A DNA stretch of 62,555 nt from Opitutus sp. (GTDB lineage: Bacteria; Verrucomicrobiota; Verrucomicrobiae; Opitutales; Opitutaceae): assembly GCA_009695065.1 (NCBI GenBank), contig SIBR01000020.1, positions 1-62,555 of the forward strand, written 5' to 3'. A program made the translations under genes and the position numbers. Positions within the stretch are counted from its first letter, which is position 1. Every line of letters starts with the position of its first letter. Under the pieces are notes generated by a model that had not been told where the DNA came from, searched no databases, and saw only the letters and a program-made list of their open reading frames with translations. Below, in pieces: positions 33,542 to 42,368 of this stretch.

Positions 33542-34788
33542 TAGAGCGCGGCCATCGCCTCGCCCGCCAGCCAGCCCGTGGTCCAGGCCGATTGAAAATT
33601 GAAGCCGCCCGTGACACCGTCGATGTCGAGCACCTCGCCGGCGAAATGCAGGCCCGGGCAGAGGCGGCTCTCCATGGTGCGAAAATCCACCTCGCTCAAC
33701 CGCACGCCGCCGCACGTGACGAATTCCTCCTTGAACAGGCTCTTGCCCACCACCTTGAACTCCGCCGCCGTCACCTGCTCGGCGAGCTTGGAAAGCGCGG
33801 CGTTGCCCACCGTGCTCCAGGGCGTCGCCGGCTCAATGCCCGCCGCCCCCACGAGCCGTTCCCACAAACGCTGTGGCATCGCCAGCGGGCTCCACGTGCC
33901 CATGTGCTTGCGCAGATTTTTTTCCCGCGCGACGGCCAGTTCCTGGCGCAGCGATTCCCGTGTGTGCGGCGCCGCAAAATTCACCGTGAGCGGAAATTCG
34001 TAGTTCACCGCCGCCAGCTCGCGCGCGCCCCACGCGGAAAGTTTCAGGATGGCCGGGCCGCTCAGCCCCCAGTGCGTGATCAACAACGGGCCGCCCTCGC
34101 GCAAATTCGTGCCGGGCACCGCCACCGCCGCATTTCCCACCGCCACGCCCGAGAGCCCGATCAGCCGCGCATCGTCGATATGAAAGGTGAACAGCGACGG
34201 CACCAGCGGCTCGATCGCATGGCCCAGCGCGGCGGCGACCGTAAACCCGGCCGACGACCGGTTGCCGCCGGTCGCCAGCAGCACGCGCTCACAGCGCACG
34301 CCCTCGCCGTCCGTCCGCGTCAGCCAAAAGGTGCCGCCGCCCTCGCGCGTCGGGATGTGCTCCACTGTCCGCACGCCCATGCTGGTCACGACCTGCACGC
34401 CCGCCTTTTCCGCCGCCTGCAGCAAACCATCGACGATCGTCGCGGAATCGTCCGTCACCGGGAACATCCGGCCGTCCTCTTCCGTTTTTAGCTCCATCCC
34501 CCGCGCTGCGAACCAGGCGATCGTATCGCGGGGTTGCCAGCGGTGAAACGCCCCGAGCAATTCACGGCCGCCGCGGGGGTAGCGTTTCGCCAGTTCGCAC
34601 GGTTCGAAGCAGGCATGCGTGACGTTGCAGCGCCCGCCGCCCGAGACCCGGACTTTCGCCAGCGGATGCGCGGTCGCTTCGATGATCGTAACCCGGCCCG
34701 CGGGCCCGAGTTTTTCTGCGCACGCGATCGCCGCGAAAAATCCCGCGGCGCCTCCGCCGACGACTGTCACGCGCATTTGTTCGGTCAT
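33541..34788 (-). CDS. BaiN/HI0933-family FAD-dependent oxidoreductase
   Basis: The 415-residue protein opens with the FAD motif VTVVGGGAAGFFAAIACAE, then VRVSGGGRCNVTHAC, a hallmark of this family. It continues with LLATGGNRSSAGF, ITHWGLSGPAIL, FVTCGGVRLSEVD and GEVLDIDGVTGGFNFQSAW. It is a flavoprotein reductase whose relatives include bile-acid BaiN; the substrate here is unknown. It should be cytoplasmic. Its stop overlaps the possible start of the AEC carrier by one base. A strong terminator separates it from the upstream Spy-like gene. Confidence 0.88.
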   Translation of the reverse strand: MTEQMRVTVVGGGAAGFFAAIACAEKLGPAGRVTIIEATAHPLAKVRVSGGGRCNVTHACFEPCELAKRYPRGGRELLGAFHRWQPRDTIAWFAARGMELKTEEDGRMFPVTDDSATIVDGLLQAAEKAGVQVVTSMGVRTVEHIPTREGGGTFWLTRTDGEGVRCERVLLATGGNRSSAGFTVAAALGHAIEPLVPSLFTFHIDDARLIGLSGVAVGNAAVAVPGTNLREGGPLLITHWGLSGPAILKLSAWGARELAAVNYEFPLTVNFAAPHTRESLRQELAVAREKNLRKHMGTWSPLAMPQRLWERLVGAAGIEPATPWSTVGNAALSKLAEQVTAAEFKVVGKSLFKEEFVTCGGVRLSEVDFRTMESRLCPGLHFAGEVLDIDGVTGGFNFQSAWTTGWLAGEAMAAL

Positions 34789-34862
34789 GCCCGCACCCTG
34801 CCCGCGCGCCGGACCGAGTCGAAATCAAAGCGTTACGGTCCGGAAAAACGTCTCACCAGAAC

Positions 34863-34897
34863 AAAAAGGCCGCCGCGGGTTCTATCCCGCGGCGGCC
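34863..34897 (-). terminator. Intrinsic terminator after the Spy-like gene
   Basis: A perfect 12-base stem (GGCCGCCGCGGG, 34868-34879, with its complement at 34886-34897) closes a six-base loop. On the minus strand it is followed by TTTTTGTT. It stops transcription coming from 34931-35290. Confidence 0.85.
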
Positions 34898-34930
34898 AAT
34901 CCAACAACCCCTAACAAGTCTTACTGAAGC

Positions 34931-35290
34931 TCAGTTGTCGGACTTTTTCCGACCACCTTTGCCGCCGCCTTTACCACCTTTGCCTTGGGGCATTTCGTCG
35001 AATTTCTTGTGCTGCGCAGGCGTGAGCACGGCGCGAACCCCGTCGCGCTGGGCCTGCATGATGGCGCGGCGATCTTCCGGCGAGGCATCGCGAGCCTTTT
35101 CCATATTCTTGGTGTAGATCTCTTTAATCTTGGCCTTCTGGTCGGCCGTCAGGCCAACCGCCTGGTCGAGGCGCTCAACCTGGGCATCGGGATCTCCACC
35201 CCGGCCCTTTTTTTCCTGGGCGCTGAGGGGAACAAGAGCCCCAATGCTGAAAGCAAGGAGTGTGATAAGTAATTTGATGGGAGATTTCAT
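34931..35290 (-). CDS. Small exported Spy/CpxP-like LTXXQ protein
   Basis: The 119-residue protein has a signal peptide (LLITLLAFSIGALVPLSAQ) and a helical body with two LTxxQ-type repeats: VGLTADQKAKIKEIY and AVLTPAQHKKFDEM. The tail is Gly/Lys-rich. This is the plan of periplasmic Spy/CpxP-like chaperones and metal- or stress-sensing proteins, though here only about 95 residues are exported. It is a single-gene unit bounded by the terminator at 34863-34897. The role in this organism is inferred from the family only. Confidence 0.75.
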   Translation of the reverse strand: MKSPIKLLITLLAFSIGALVPLSAQEKKGRGGDPDAQVERLDQAVGLTADQKAKIKEIYTKNMEKARDASPEDRRAIMQAQRDGVRAVLTPAQHKKFDEMPQGKGGKGGGKGGRKKSDN

Positions 35291-35441
35291 GAGGAACGAG
35301 GATCGATTTTGACTTACGGATAATTGAACTGAGTTAAGTCACCGGGAACCGGGACGGGGAGGAAGACGCGGCCACCCAGAAGAAGTTACTCGAGTTTCCC
35401 GAGCTTGCCCGACCGCCGCCCGCTCCGCAGCGTCGCGCCGC

Positions 35442-36173
35442 ATGATTGAGGTCCAAGCCCTGACCAAGCGTTACGGCAGTTTCACCGCCGTCCGCGAGCT
35501 GTCCTTCGCCGCTGGTCCGGGCGAGGTTCTCGGTCTGGTCGGCCCGAACGGGGCGGGTAAAACCAGCACGTTGCGCTGCCTGGCCGGGATCATCCCCGTC
35601 AGCGATGGCTCGGTTCGGATCGCCGGGTACGATCTCGCGGTCGACCCCGTGGCCGCCAAGCGCGCGCTCGCCTTTTTTCCGGATGAGCCGCGGCTCTTCG
35701 ACTACCTCACCGTGCGCCAGCACCTGAATTTTGTGGCCCGCGTTTACGGCATCGCCGGCCACGAATCCATCGCCCAGCCGTTGCTGGAGGAGTTTGAAAT
35801 TGCCGACAAAGCGGACCAGCTGCCGACGGAGCTGTCGCGCGGCATGAAGCAGAAGCTCGCCATCGCCTGCGGCCTGCTGCACGCGCCGCGGGTGCTTTTC
35901 TTCGACGAGCCGCTCACCGGCCTCGATCCACTCGGCATCCGCCGGATGAAGGACTCGATCGTGAAGCGCGCCCGCGACGGCGCGACCATCGTGCTCAGCT
36001 CGCATCTGCTGCATCTGCTGGAGGAAATCTGCACCCACGTTCTCATCCTGAAGCGGGGCGAAAAGATCGCCCACGGACCGCTCGGCGAGGTGGCCGCACG
36101 TTTCAGCAACGGCGAAGCCAACGTGACGCTCGAAGAGATTTTCATTCGAGCCACGGGCGGATCGGAAAACTGA
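35442..36173 (+). CDS. ABC transporter ATP-binding protein
   Basis: The 243-residue protein has Walker A VGPNGAGKTST, a Q-loop replaced by the FFPDEPRLFDYLTV segment, the signature ELSRGMKQKLA, Walker B VLFFDEPLTGLDP and the switch His in VLSSHLLHL. It matches ABC-2-type exporters. The next gene on the strand, a 600-residue membrane protein, is the probable permease; 138 bases with an inverted repeat lie between. Cargo is unknown. The lack of a canonical Q-loop glutamine (the PDEP form) is common in this exporter group. Confidence 0.88.
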   Translation: MIEVQALTKRYGSFTAVRELSFAAGPGEVLGLVGPNGAGKTSTLRCLAGIIPVSDGSVRIAGYDLAVDPVAAKRALAFFPDEPRLFDYLTVRQHLNFVARVYGIAGHESIAQPLLEEFEIADKADQLPTELSRGMKQKLAIACGLLHAPRVLFFDEPLTGLDPLGIRRMKDSIVKRARDGATIVLSSHLLHLLEEICTHVLILKRGEKIAHGPLGEVAARFSNGEANVTLEEIFIRATGGSEN

Positions 36174-36180
36174 CCTCCCG

Positions 36181-36266
36181 ATCGTTCTCGTTCCCTCAGG
36201 CACCTACCATGCTTTTCCCTCTCAACCCGGCAGAATCCAGACCGAGGAACGAGTAAGAGAACGATT
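36181..36266. repeat. Bulged inverted repeat between exporter genes
   Basis: ATCGTTCTCGTTCC at the left pairs with GGAACGAG-TAA-GAGAACGAT at the right, with about six unpaired bases in the right arm. The repeat sits in the 138-base gap between ATPase and permease. It could stabilise or attenuate the transcript. The left part, GAGGAACGAG, also recurs near 35291 beside the Spy-like gene. Confidence 0.45.
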
Positions 36267-36311
36267 CCAACCTTACGGTCTCGCCCATTCTTCGCCCGTC
36301 CACCGCCCCTC

Positions 36312-38114
36312 ATGCTTGGCGCCCTGCTCTATCTGCGGCTCATGTCCTTCCGGAACTGGGTCCGCCAGCGTTTGAAAGGCCTCCGCCAGCCCAAGCAACT
36401 CGTCGGCTCGATCACGTTCGCGTTCTATTTTTGGTTCTTCTTTCTCCGCCACTGGGGCGACGCGCCCAACGGCCGGCGGCTGCCGCCCGTTGCCGCGGCC
36501 CAGATGCTCGATGCCACCGGCGTCGTGGTCGCCGCCCTCCCCACGCACTGGCTGCCGGCGGCCATGGCTTTTGGCACGATGGCCCTCCTCGTCTTCGTTG
36601 CCTTGATGTGGATCGTGCCGACCCAGCGGGCCGCGCTGGGCTTCAGTGAGGCGGAAATCGCCTTTCTTTTTCCGGCGCCCGTCAACCGGCGCGCGCTGAT
36701 ACACTTCCGGCTGATCAGCGGCCAGCTCCGCAGCCTTGTCGGCGCAACCATCATGATGTTGATCTCGAACCGCTGGAGCTTCCTCGGCGGCAACCCCCTC
36801 ACGCACGCCTTGGGCTGGTGGTTCGTTTTCTCGCTGCTCAACCTGCACTACAGCGGCGCCAACTTCACGCTGACGAGACTGAGCGACGCCGGGTTGGGCG
36901 CCGTCTGGCGGCGACTCCTAGCGCTGGGACTCCTGGCCGTAGTGTTCGCCACCACTTTCTGGCGGCTGCCGCCGAGCGGACGCCTGCCGGCCGTCCACGA
37001 TGCCGCCGCCCTGCGGCCGCTGACGGACTGGATCGCAACGCTCACCGCCACCGCGCCGCTCAGCTGGGTGCTCTGGCCGTTCAAGCTCGTGCTCGGCCCC
37101 TTTCTCGCCGCCGACCTCCACCGGTTCCTCCTCACTCTGGGTCCGGCTGTGCTCGTGATTGTCGTCCACTACCTCTGGGTGGTCAAAACGGCCGTGGCCT
37201 TCGAGGATGCGTCGATCGACTATGCGCAGAAACGGACCGCGCGGATCGCGGCGTGGCGCTCGGGCCAGCGCCGGTTGGGCGGTGCGCCGGCGGGCGGACG
37301 GCGGGCCCCGTTTCATCTCGGCGGGACGGGCCGCGTGGAATTCGCGTTCCTCTGGAAAAATCTTCTTTCCACCTGGCCCTATTTCAACCTCCGGATCCTG
37401 CTCGGCAGCGCCGCCGTCATCGCCACCGGCTGCACCTGGATGACCACGCATCCGGCGTGGCGCGGTTTGTTGCCGGCCATCGGAGTCGGAGCCGCGATGG
37501 CTGGCGGCTACCTGCTGATCGTCGGGCCGCAATTCGCCCGGCAGGACATCCGCAGCGACCTGACCCACGCGGACATCCTCAAGACCTACCCTCTCCCTGG
37601 CTGGCAAATCGTCCTCGGCGAGCTCCTCACCCCCGTTTTTATCCTCACCGGTTTGCTGTGGCTCGCGCTGCTCACCATGGCGCTGGCGCTCGATCCGGCG
37701 CAGGTGCGTTTTTCGTGGCTCACGCCGCCGCTGCGCATCACGGGCGCCATCTGGCTGGCCGCGATCACGCCGCCCGTCGTCATGTTGCAATTGCTCGTAC
37801 CCAACGCCGCCGCGCTGGTCTTTCCCGCGTGGTTCCAGGCCAGCCGGTTTCGCGGGGGTGGCCCGGAAGTCGCGGGCCAGCGCATGATTTTCTTCTTCGC
37901 GCAATTGATCACCATGGCGATCGCCCTGCTGCCCGCCGCAGCCTTCGCCGCGCTGTTGATCTTCATTCTGCAACCGTTCGTCGGTCCCGCGCTGGCGGTC
38001 AGCGCCGGCGGGCTCATCGCCCTGGCGATCCTCGCTGGAGAGCTCTGGTGCGGCCTGTGGCTGCTCGGCCAGCGGTTCGAACACTACGACCTCTCCGGCG
38101 CCCCGCGGGCGTGA
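36312..38114 (+). CDS. ABC exporter permease-like membrane protein
   Basis: The 600-residue protein begins MLGALLYLRLMSFRNWVRQR, then RQPKQLVGSITFAFYFWFFF. About twelve hydrophobic segments follow in two sets. A cytoplasmic stretch near residues 290-345 has AYEDASIDYAQ-like FEDASIDYAQKR, then GRVEFAFLWKNLLS. I match it to the putative ABC exporter permeases frequent in Verrucomicrobiota, by recognition only. Its position after an ATP-binding gene supports that. Other residues conserved in the family, such as the AEIAFLFPAPVNRRAL segment, are present. Cargo is unknown. Confidence 0.7.
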   Translation: MLGALLYLRLMSFRNWVRQRLKGLRQPKQLVGSITFAFYFWFFFLRHWGDAPNGRRLPPVAAAQMLDATGVVVAALPTHWLPAAMAFGTMALLVFVALMWIVPTQRAALGFSEAEIAFLFPAPVNRRALIHFRLISGQLRSLVGATIMMLISNRWSFLGGNPLTHALGWWFVFSLLNLHYSGANFTLTRLSDAGLGAVWRRLLALGLLAVVFATTFWRLPPSGRLPAVHDAAALRPLTDWIATLTATAPLSWVLWPFKLVLGPFLAADLHRFLLTLGPAVLVIVVHYLWVVKTAVAFEDASIDYAQKRTARIAAWRSGQRRLGGAPAGGRRAPFHLGGTGRVEFAFLWKNLLSTWPYFNLRILLGSAAVIATGCTWMTTHPAWRGLLPAIGVGAAMAGGYLLIVGPQFARQDIRSDLTHADILKTYPLPGWQIVLGELLTPVFILTGLLWLALLTMALALDPAQVRFSWLTPPLRITGAIWLAAITPPVVMLQLLVPNAAALVFPAWFQASRFRGGGPEVAGQRMIFFFAQLITMAIALLPAAAFAALLIFILQPFVGPALAVSAGGLIALAILAGELWCGLWLLGQRFEHYDLSGAPRA

Positions 38115-38134
38115 CCGCACGCCGTCCTCCACCG

Positions 38135-38506
38135 ATGGATCGCTCCCGCCTCATCGAACTCGCCGCCCACGTCGTCGGGGCCGCCCAGCGCCGGTTGCCA
38201 CCGGAAATCCGCCCGCTCGCACGCGCCGTGATCGTCCACTACGAAGCCAAGCCCGCCCCCGACGTGCTCGCCGAAGGGTTCGAACCCGAGATCCTCGGGC
38301 TGTTCACTGGCAGCGCCCACGGCACCGCCCTGAATCAGAACAATCCCGCGCCGCCCCAGATTCTCCTGTATCTGGACAACCTCTGGGACTTCGCGGCGGA
38401 AGAGGTCGAAGCGTTTCGCGAGGAGGTGCGGATCACCTATCTGCACGAACTCGGCCATTATCTGGGCTGGGATGAGGATGAACTCGCCGCCCGCGGGCTC
38501 GACTGA
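38135..38506 (+). CDS. Small zincin-like metallopeptidase family protein
   Basis: From the ATG at 38135 the protein is 123 residues. It has IQ-LYLDNLWDFA-like QILLYLDNLWDFAAEEVEAF, then the metal motif VRITYLHELGHYLGWDEDEL near the C-terminus, the HExxHxxGxxE form of the DUF1025/possible zinc peptidase family. Whether it cleaves peptides is unproven for the family. It begins 20 bases after the permease stop, so it is likely cotranscribed with the exporter. It has no signal peptide. Confidence 0.8.
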   Translation: MDRSRLIELAAHVVGAAQRRLPPEIRPLARAVIVHYEAKPAPDVLAEGFEPEILGLFTGSAHGTALNQNNPAPPQILLYLDNLWDFAAEEVEAFREEVRITYLHELGHYLGWDEDELAARGLD

Positions 38507-38642
38507 AGTCGGCGCCCGGCCCGGTGCCCCGGCGGAACATCCCGCCCCCGGATCGGTCCCGTCAAAACTCGCCTTCACTCCGCGCTTTCCAACTTCGCCG
38601 CGCCATGCCTATACTGCACCCAGTCTCGTCTTTCCCACCGTT

Positions 38643-39317
38643 ATGAAGAAATTCCTGTTCCTGTCCCTGGCACTTTTCGGAGCGACTCTCCTCCGCGCCG
38701 CTCCCACGCGCGAAGCTCTCGTCGGTCGCGTCGAGACTTGCGAAGCCATCCTCCAAGAATTTCAGCTCCGGCGGCAAACGGCGATCCCGGCCGTCGTCCT
38801 CCAGCACGCGAAGGCGATCATCATTCTCAATCAGTTCAAGGCCGGCTTCCTCATCGGCGTGCAGGAGGGCTATGGCGTGATCATGGTCAGGAAGCCCAGC
38901 GGACGCTGGAGCGTGCCGGTGCTCATCCGGGCCGGCGAAGCCAGCCTCGGCTTCCAGATCGGGGCCAAGTCCGTCGAAAGCGTGTTCATTATCACGGACG
39001 ACACCACGCCGCGCATGCTGTTTTCGCGCCGCTTCAACATCGGCGTCGACGCCAAGGCGGTGGCCGGTCCGCTCGCGGCCGAAGTCGAACGCAATCAGAG
39101 CGAAATCCTCAACACCCCGCTGCTCGCCTACATCCGTTCCGTCGGGCTCTACGCCGGCGCGACGGTGAAGGCCGGCCATGTCGAGCGTAACGACGCCGCC
39201 AATTTCAGCCTCTACAACACCAAGTACACGATGCCCGAGTTGCTCTACAGCGACTGGGTCCAGCCGCCGGTAGAAGTACAGCCGCTGATGGGCCTGATGC
39301 AGCGGATCGCGCCCTGA
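38643..39317 (+). CDS. Exported SYLF-domain (lipid-binding) protein
   Basis: The 224-residue protein has a signal peptide (FLFLSLALFGATLLRA). The SYLF domain follows: AIPAVVLQHAKAIIILNQFK, GFLIGVQEGYGVIMVR, WSVPVLIRAGEASLGFQIGA and VFIITDDTT. It ends with a Tyr-rich segment (LYNTKYTMPELLYSDW). SYLF domains bind phosphoinositides or other lipids; a periplasmic envelope role is likely in bacteria. The leader is pyrimidine-rich (GTCTCGTCTTTCCCACCGTT before ATG). No cotranscribed partner is evident. Confidence 0.8.
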   Translation: MKKFLFLSLALFGATLLRAAPTREALVGRVETCEAILQEFQLRRQTAIPAVVLQHAKAIIILNQFKAGFLIGVQEGYGVIMVRKPSGRWSVPVLIRAGEASLGFQIGAKSVESVFIITDDTTPRMLFSRRFNIGVDAKAVAGPLAAEVERNQSEILNTPLLAYIRSVGLYAGATVKAGHVERNDAANFSLYNTKYTMPELLYSDWVQPPVEVQPLMGLMQRIAP

Positions 39318-39436
39318 TGCGGGCGCAGGGCGGAACGATCAACGGCGACGGCGCGGGCGGCGCCCGGCGTCCGACGAAACAATGCCCGGTGGGGCAGCCC
39401 CACCCGTGATGGCCCGCCGCTGAATTATTTCTAACC

Positions 39437-39859
39437 ATGTCCAACCCGATCCTCGGCGGCGGCGGCGGCTTTCACCACGTGTGCATGAAAACGCGCGACT
39501 GGGACCGTACGATGCGGTTCTACCAGGAAACGCTGGGCTGCACCGCCAAGATCGCCTGGCGCGCCGCGCCGCAGCGTGCCGTCATGCTGGATACCGGCGA
39601 CGGCAACTACATCGAGATTTTCGAGGACCTCGACTATGCGCCGGCCGGCAACGGCTCCATCATCCACTTCGCCCTGCGCACGACCCGCCTCGACGAGGTT
39701 GCCGCGCGCGTCCGCGCCTTTGGAACGAAGATCACCATCGAGCCCAAGGACGTCACGATCGCGACGACCAACGGCGCCGGGGCGGTTCCCGTCCGCCTCT
39801 TCTTTTGCGAGGGACCCAGCGGAGAAGTGATCGAATTTTTTCAGAACACCGCGACCTGA
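39437..39859 (+). CDS. VOC-superfamily (glyoxalase-like) protein
   Basis: The 140-residue protein is a single VOC module pair: GGFHHVCMKTRDWDRTMRFY (metal His), MLDTGDGNYIEIFED (metal Glu), IIHFALRTTRLDEVAARVRA (His) and RLFFCEGPSGEVIEFFQ (Glu). All four expected ligands are there. The family includes glyoxalase I, dioxygenases and fosfomycin resistance proteins; the substrate cannot be told. It is followed by a hairpin and converges with the CinA gene. Confidence 0.85.
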   Translation: MSNPILGGGGGFHHVCMKTRDWDRTMRFYQETLGCTAKIAWRAAPQRAVMLDTGDGNYIEIFEDLDYAPAGNGSIIHFALRTTRLDEVAARVRAFGTKITIEPKDVTIATTNGAGAVPVRLFFCEGPSGEVIEFFQNTAT

Positions 39860-39862
39860 CAG

Positions 39863-39889
39863 CGCGGCGCGGGAATCGCGGTCGCCGCG
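39863..39889. terminator. Hairpin between VOC and CinA genes
   Basis: CGCGGCG at 39863-39869 pairs with CGCCGCG at 39883-39889 around a 13-base loop between two convergent stops. No T-run follows. Candidate bidirectional terminator. Confidence 0.4.
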
Positions 39890-39892
39890 TCG

Positions 39893-40393
39893 TCAACGGC
39901 GCAGCGTGCGCAGATACTCGGTCAACTCGGCTAGGGCCGCCGCCGCCACGAGCGCCTGCGCATCGGTCCGCTTCGCGCCGGGGCACTCGACCCGGCCGCT
40001 GCTGACGGCGACCCAGCGGCCCCGCCGGCGGTGCGCCACCGCCCACCATGCAAACGGATCGGTCACCCCCGCCGCCGGCGCAGGCTCCGCGTAACCGGTG
40101 GCCGCAACTCCAAGATCGCTGCCGAACAACCGGCAGGCCCCGCGCGCCATCTGCTCCGCGACTTCCGCCGCCACACAGTTCACGCGCTTCGCCGCCGCGC
40201 GATTCACCCCGAGATGCCGCACTTTCTGGTCGAGCGTATACGCGGTCATGCCTCCGAGAAAAAAGCCCGAAGCCCCGGCAACCGCCCCGACCGCCGCCTG
40301 CACCCGGCCACAAGTCATGCTCTCCGCCACCGCCAGCGTCAGGCGCGGCGCCTGCAACATCAGCGCTTTCAGCTCGGGGGCGATCGCGGTCAT
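39893..40393 (-). CDS. CinA-family (PncC-like) amidohydrolase domain protein
   Basis: The 166-residue protein has the CinA C-terminal domain alone: TLAVAESMTCGRVQAAVGAV, ASGFFLGGMTAYTLDQKVRHLGV and GSDLGVAATGYAEP. Stand-alone forms deamidate nicotinamide mononucleotide. The usual AESCTGG motif reads AESMTCGR here; the serine is kept but a Gly is replaced by Cys, so activity needs proof. It ends with LAELTEYLRTLRR. The next gene upstream on the strand stops 12 bases before its start, so coexpression is likely. Confidence 0.8.
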   Translation of the reverse strand: MTAIAPELKALMLQAPRLTLAVAESMTCGRVQAAVGAVAGASGFFLGGMTAYTLDQKVRHLGVNRAAAKRVNCVAAEVAEQMARGACRLFGSDLGVAATGYAEPAPAAGVTDPFAWWAVAHRRRGRWVAVSSGRVECPGAKRTDAQALVAAAALAELTEYLRTLRR

Positions 40394-40405
40394 CGGAGGG
40401 TGGGG

Positions 40406-41392
40406 TTATTTGTGGGGCAGCACCGGCAGCGCATTGCCGGGCACGATCAGCGGACCCGACAGGAAAACCTGTGGCGAGGCCGGATCGACCACGACGATCA
40501 CGCCGTGAATATCACGGTCGCCGAATGTTTCGAGTTCGGTGACATTGGTGATGGGATCGGCGGCATGCGGGAAACGAATCGCCGGCTCGAAGCGATAGCG
40601 ATGCTCGTCGGAGTGAACGAGCAAAACGGGTTTCTTGAACGCGCGAGCCTCCTCCTCGAGCGTCGCGGTAAAACGCGTGAAACCCGACGAACGCGCGACG
40701 GCACCCTTGCCCGGCGTGAAGGGCTGCGCTTGGAAAAACAGCGCGAGCCCCGGGGCCGCCGATTCCCGCGCGGCCGCAAAGGCGGCTCGGATCCACGCCA
40801 CGTTGGCCGCGTCGCGCTCCTGAAATTCCGGCACGGCCCCGGGCACTTTGGGCTGGTCGTTGTTGTTGCTCCCGACGATGTGCACCGTGGCAAAAACCAC
40901 CCCGTCGCGCATCCAGCGCGCGTTCTCCACGAATTTTGCATACGCCGGATCGCGCCGTTGCGTGACGAGCGGGATCGGCTTGCGCCCCAGACTGCGCTCC
41001 TCGGCAAAATAAAGCGCCCGGACTTTCGCCAGCCAGACCAGTGGATCCTGCCGGCCGTTGCTCTCGCCATGTACATCGGTCCACTCGTTGTCGCCCGGCG
41101 TGTAAATCAGCGGTCCGTCGATCGAATTGAACCAGGTCTTGACCCGCGCCAGCAGGACATCGCTGGGCGGCTCGCTGCCGCCCTTCGTGTCGCCGCAATG
41201 CACCGTGAAGGCCGGCGCGTGGCGGTTGATCTCCGCCAGCAGGCGCTCGTAGGCCGGGTAATTGGCCACGCCGTAAGGCATGCAGCCCATGGCCACAAAG
41301 CTGAAGCGCTCGGCCGCCGGCGCCGGTTGGGCCGCCCGGGCGGACGCCGCGGTGTTCCAGACCAGGGCAAGGACAAGGAGCAGGTGACGCAT
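40406..41392 (-). CDS. Exported metallophosphatase-like protein
   Basis: The 328-residue protein has a signal peptide (LLLVLALVWNTAASARAA). It has FVAMGCMPYG where calcineurin-like enzymes have D-H, then FTVHCGDTKGGS, IYTPGDNEWTD (GDN-E) and a late HSDEHRYRF. This gives an altered metallophosphoesterase-like metal site, with GDT and GDNE kept but GNHD changed. Similar exported proteins of unknown substrate exist. It follows the exonuclease III gene closely (19 bases between) and precedes CinA on the same strand. Confidence 0.65.
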   Translation of the reverse strand: MRHLLLVLALVWNTAASARAAQPAPAAERFSFVAMGCMPYGVANYPAYERLLAEINRHAPAFTVHCGDTKGGSEPPSDVLLARVKTWFNSIDGPLIYTPGDNEWTDVHGESNGRQDPLVWLAKVRALYFAEERSLGRKPIPLVTQRRDPAYAKFVENARWMRDGVVFATVHIVGSNNNDQPKVPGAVPEFQERDAANVAWIRAAFAAARESAAPGLALFFQAQPFTPGKGAVARSSGFTRFTATLEEEARAFKKPVLLVHSDEHRYRFEPAIRFPHAADPITNVTELETFGDRDIHGVIVVVDPASPQVFLSGPLIVPGNALPVLPHK

Positions 41393-41411
41393 GGGATATC
41401 CGGCTGGCGTT

Positions 41412-42173
41412 TTATTTCAGTTCCAACCCCACCGGGCAATGATCGCTGCCCATCACCTCGGGGGAAATCCACGCGCGCTTCAGCGCCGGCCGCAGCTGCT
41501 CGCTCGCGACAAAGTAATCGACGCGCCACCCGATGTTCCGCGCGCGGCAGTTCATCATCTGGCTCCACCACGAGTAGTGCCCCGGGCCTTTTTCGAATTC
41601 GCGGAACGTGTCCACAAACCCGCTCGCCAGCACTTTCGAGAAATTTTCCCGCTCCTCATTCGTGAAGCCGGCGTTGCGCCGGTTCGTCTTCGGGTTCGTC
41701 AGGTCGATCTCCGTGTGCGCCACGTTGAGGTCGCCGCAAAAAATCACCGGCTTCCCCTTTTTTTCGAGCCGCTTCAGGTAAGCGAGGAAGGCCGGGTCCC
41801 ATTCCTTCGTGCGGTAATCCAGCCGGGTAAGGCCGCGCTGCGAATTCGGCTGGTAGACGTTGAGCAGGTAAAAGTCGTCGTACTCCGCGGTGATCACGCG
41901 CCCCTCGCCATCGTGGTCCCGCAGCCCGATCCCGAGTGTCACCGCCTTCGGCTTGACCCGGGTGAAGATGATCGTGCCGCTGTAGCCTTTCTTCACCGCG
42001 GGATTCCAGAAGATCTCATAGCCCGGCGGCCAGGGGATGTGCTGCGCGTCGCCGGGATGCGCCTTGGCCTCCTGCAGGCAAAGCACATCCGCCTGCACCT
42101 TTGCCATGTAGTCGAGGAGGCCCTTCTTGTGGGCGGCGCGCACGCCGTTGACGTTCCACGAAACGAGTTTCAT
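41412..42173 (-). CDS. xth: Exodeoxyribonuclease III family protein
   Basis: The 253-residue protein starts MKLVSWNVNGVRAAHKKGLL, with the catalytic Asn, then VLCLQEAKAHPGDAQ (metal Glu), LLNVYQPNSQ, VIFCGDLNVAHTEIDL (Asp-Asn), and WRVDYFVASEQL and GSDHCPVGLELK (final Asp-His). All catalytic residues of ExoIII/AP endonuclease are there. It repairs abasic sites in DNA. It is the upstream member of a likely three-gene run with the phosphatase-like and CinA genes. The gene is divergent from the PLP enzyme at 42369. Confidence 0.92.
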   Translation of the reverse strand: MKLVSWNVNGVRAAHKKGLLDYMAKVQADVLCLQEAKAHPGDAQHIPWPPGYEIFWNPAVKKGYSGTIIFTRVKPKAVTLGIGLRDHDGEGRVITAEYDDFYLLNVYQPNSQRGLTRLDYRTKEWDPAFLAYLKRLEKKGKPVIFCGDLNVAHTEIDLTNPKTNRRNAGFTNEERENFSKVLASGFVDTFREFEKGPGHYSWWSQMMNCRARNIGWRVDYFVASEQLRPALKRAWISPEVMGSDHCPVGLELK

Positions 42174-42368
42174 CTGCGCCGTTCAACGCGGCCCCCCGGC
42201 CGAGCGCAAATTGTTTCGCCGGGTTCCGGACGCCCCGACCGGGCCGGAAGGCCCCCCGTCATGACACACCGCGACAAACGTCCCCGTTGCCACGCGCCGG
42301 CCACCTGCAAAGCTCCGCGCCCGATGTTGCCAGCCCCGGCCGGCTCCACTCCTTTTTCTCCTTTTGCG

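Noticed and set aside
33541..33715. 58-residue N-terminal extension of the AEC carrier
   Set aside because: It lies wholly inside the flavoprotein gene and is Arg/Gly-rich without membrane character.
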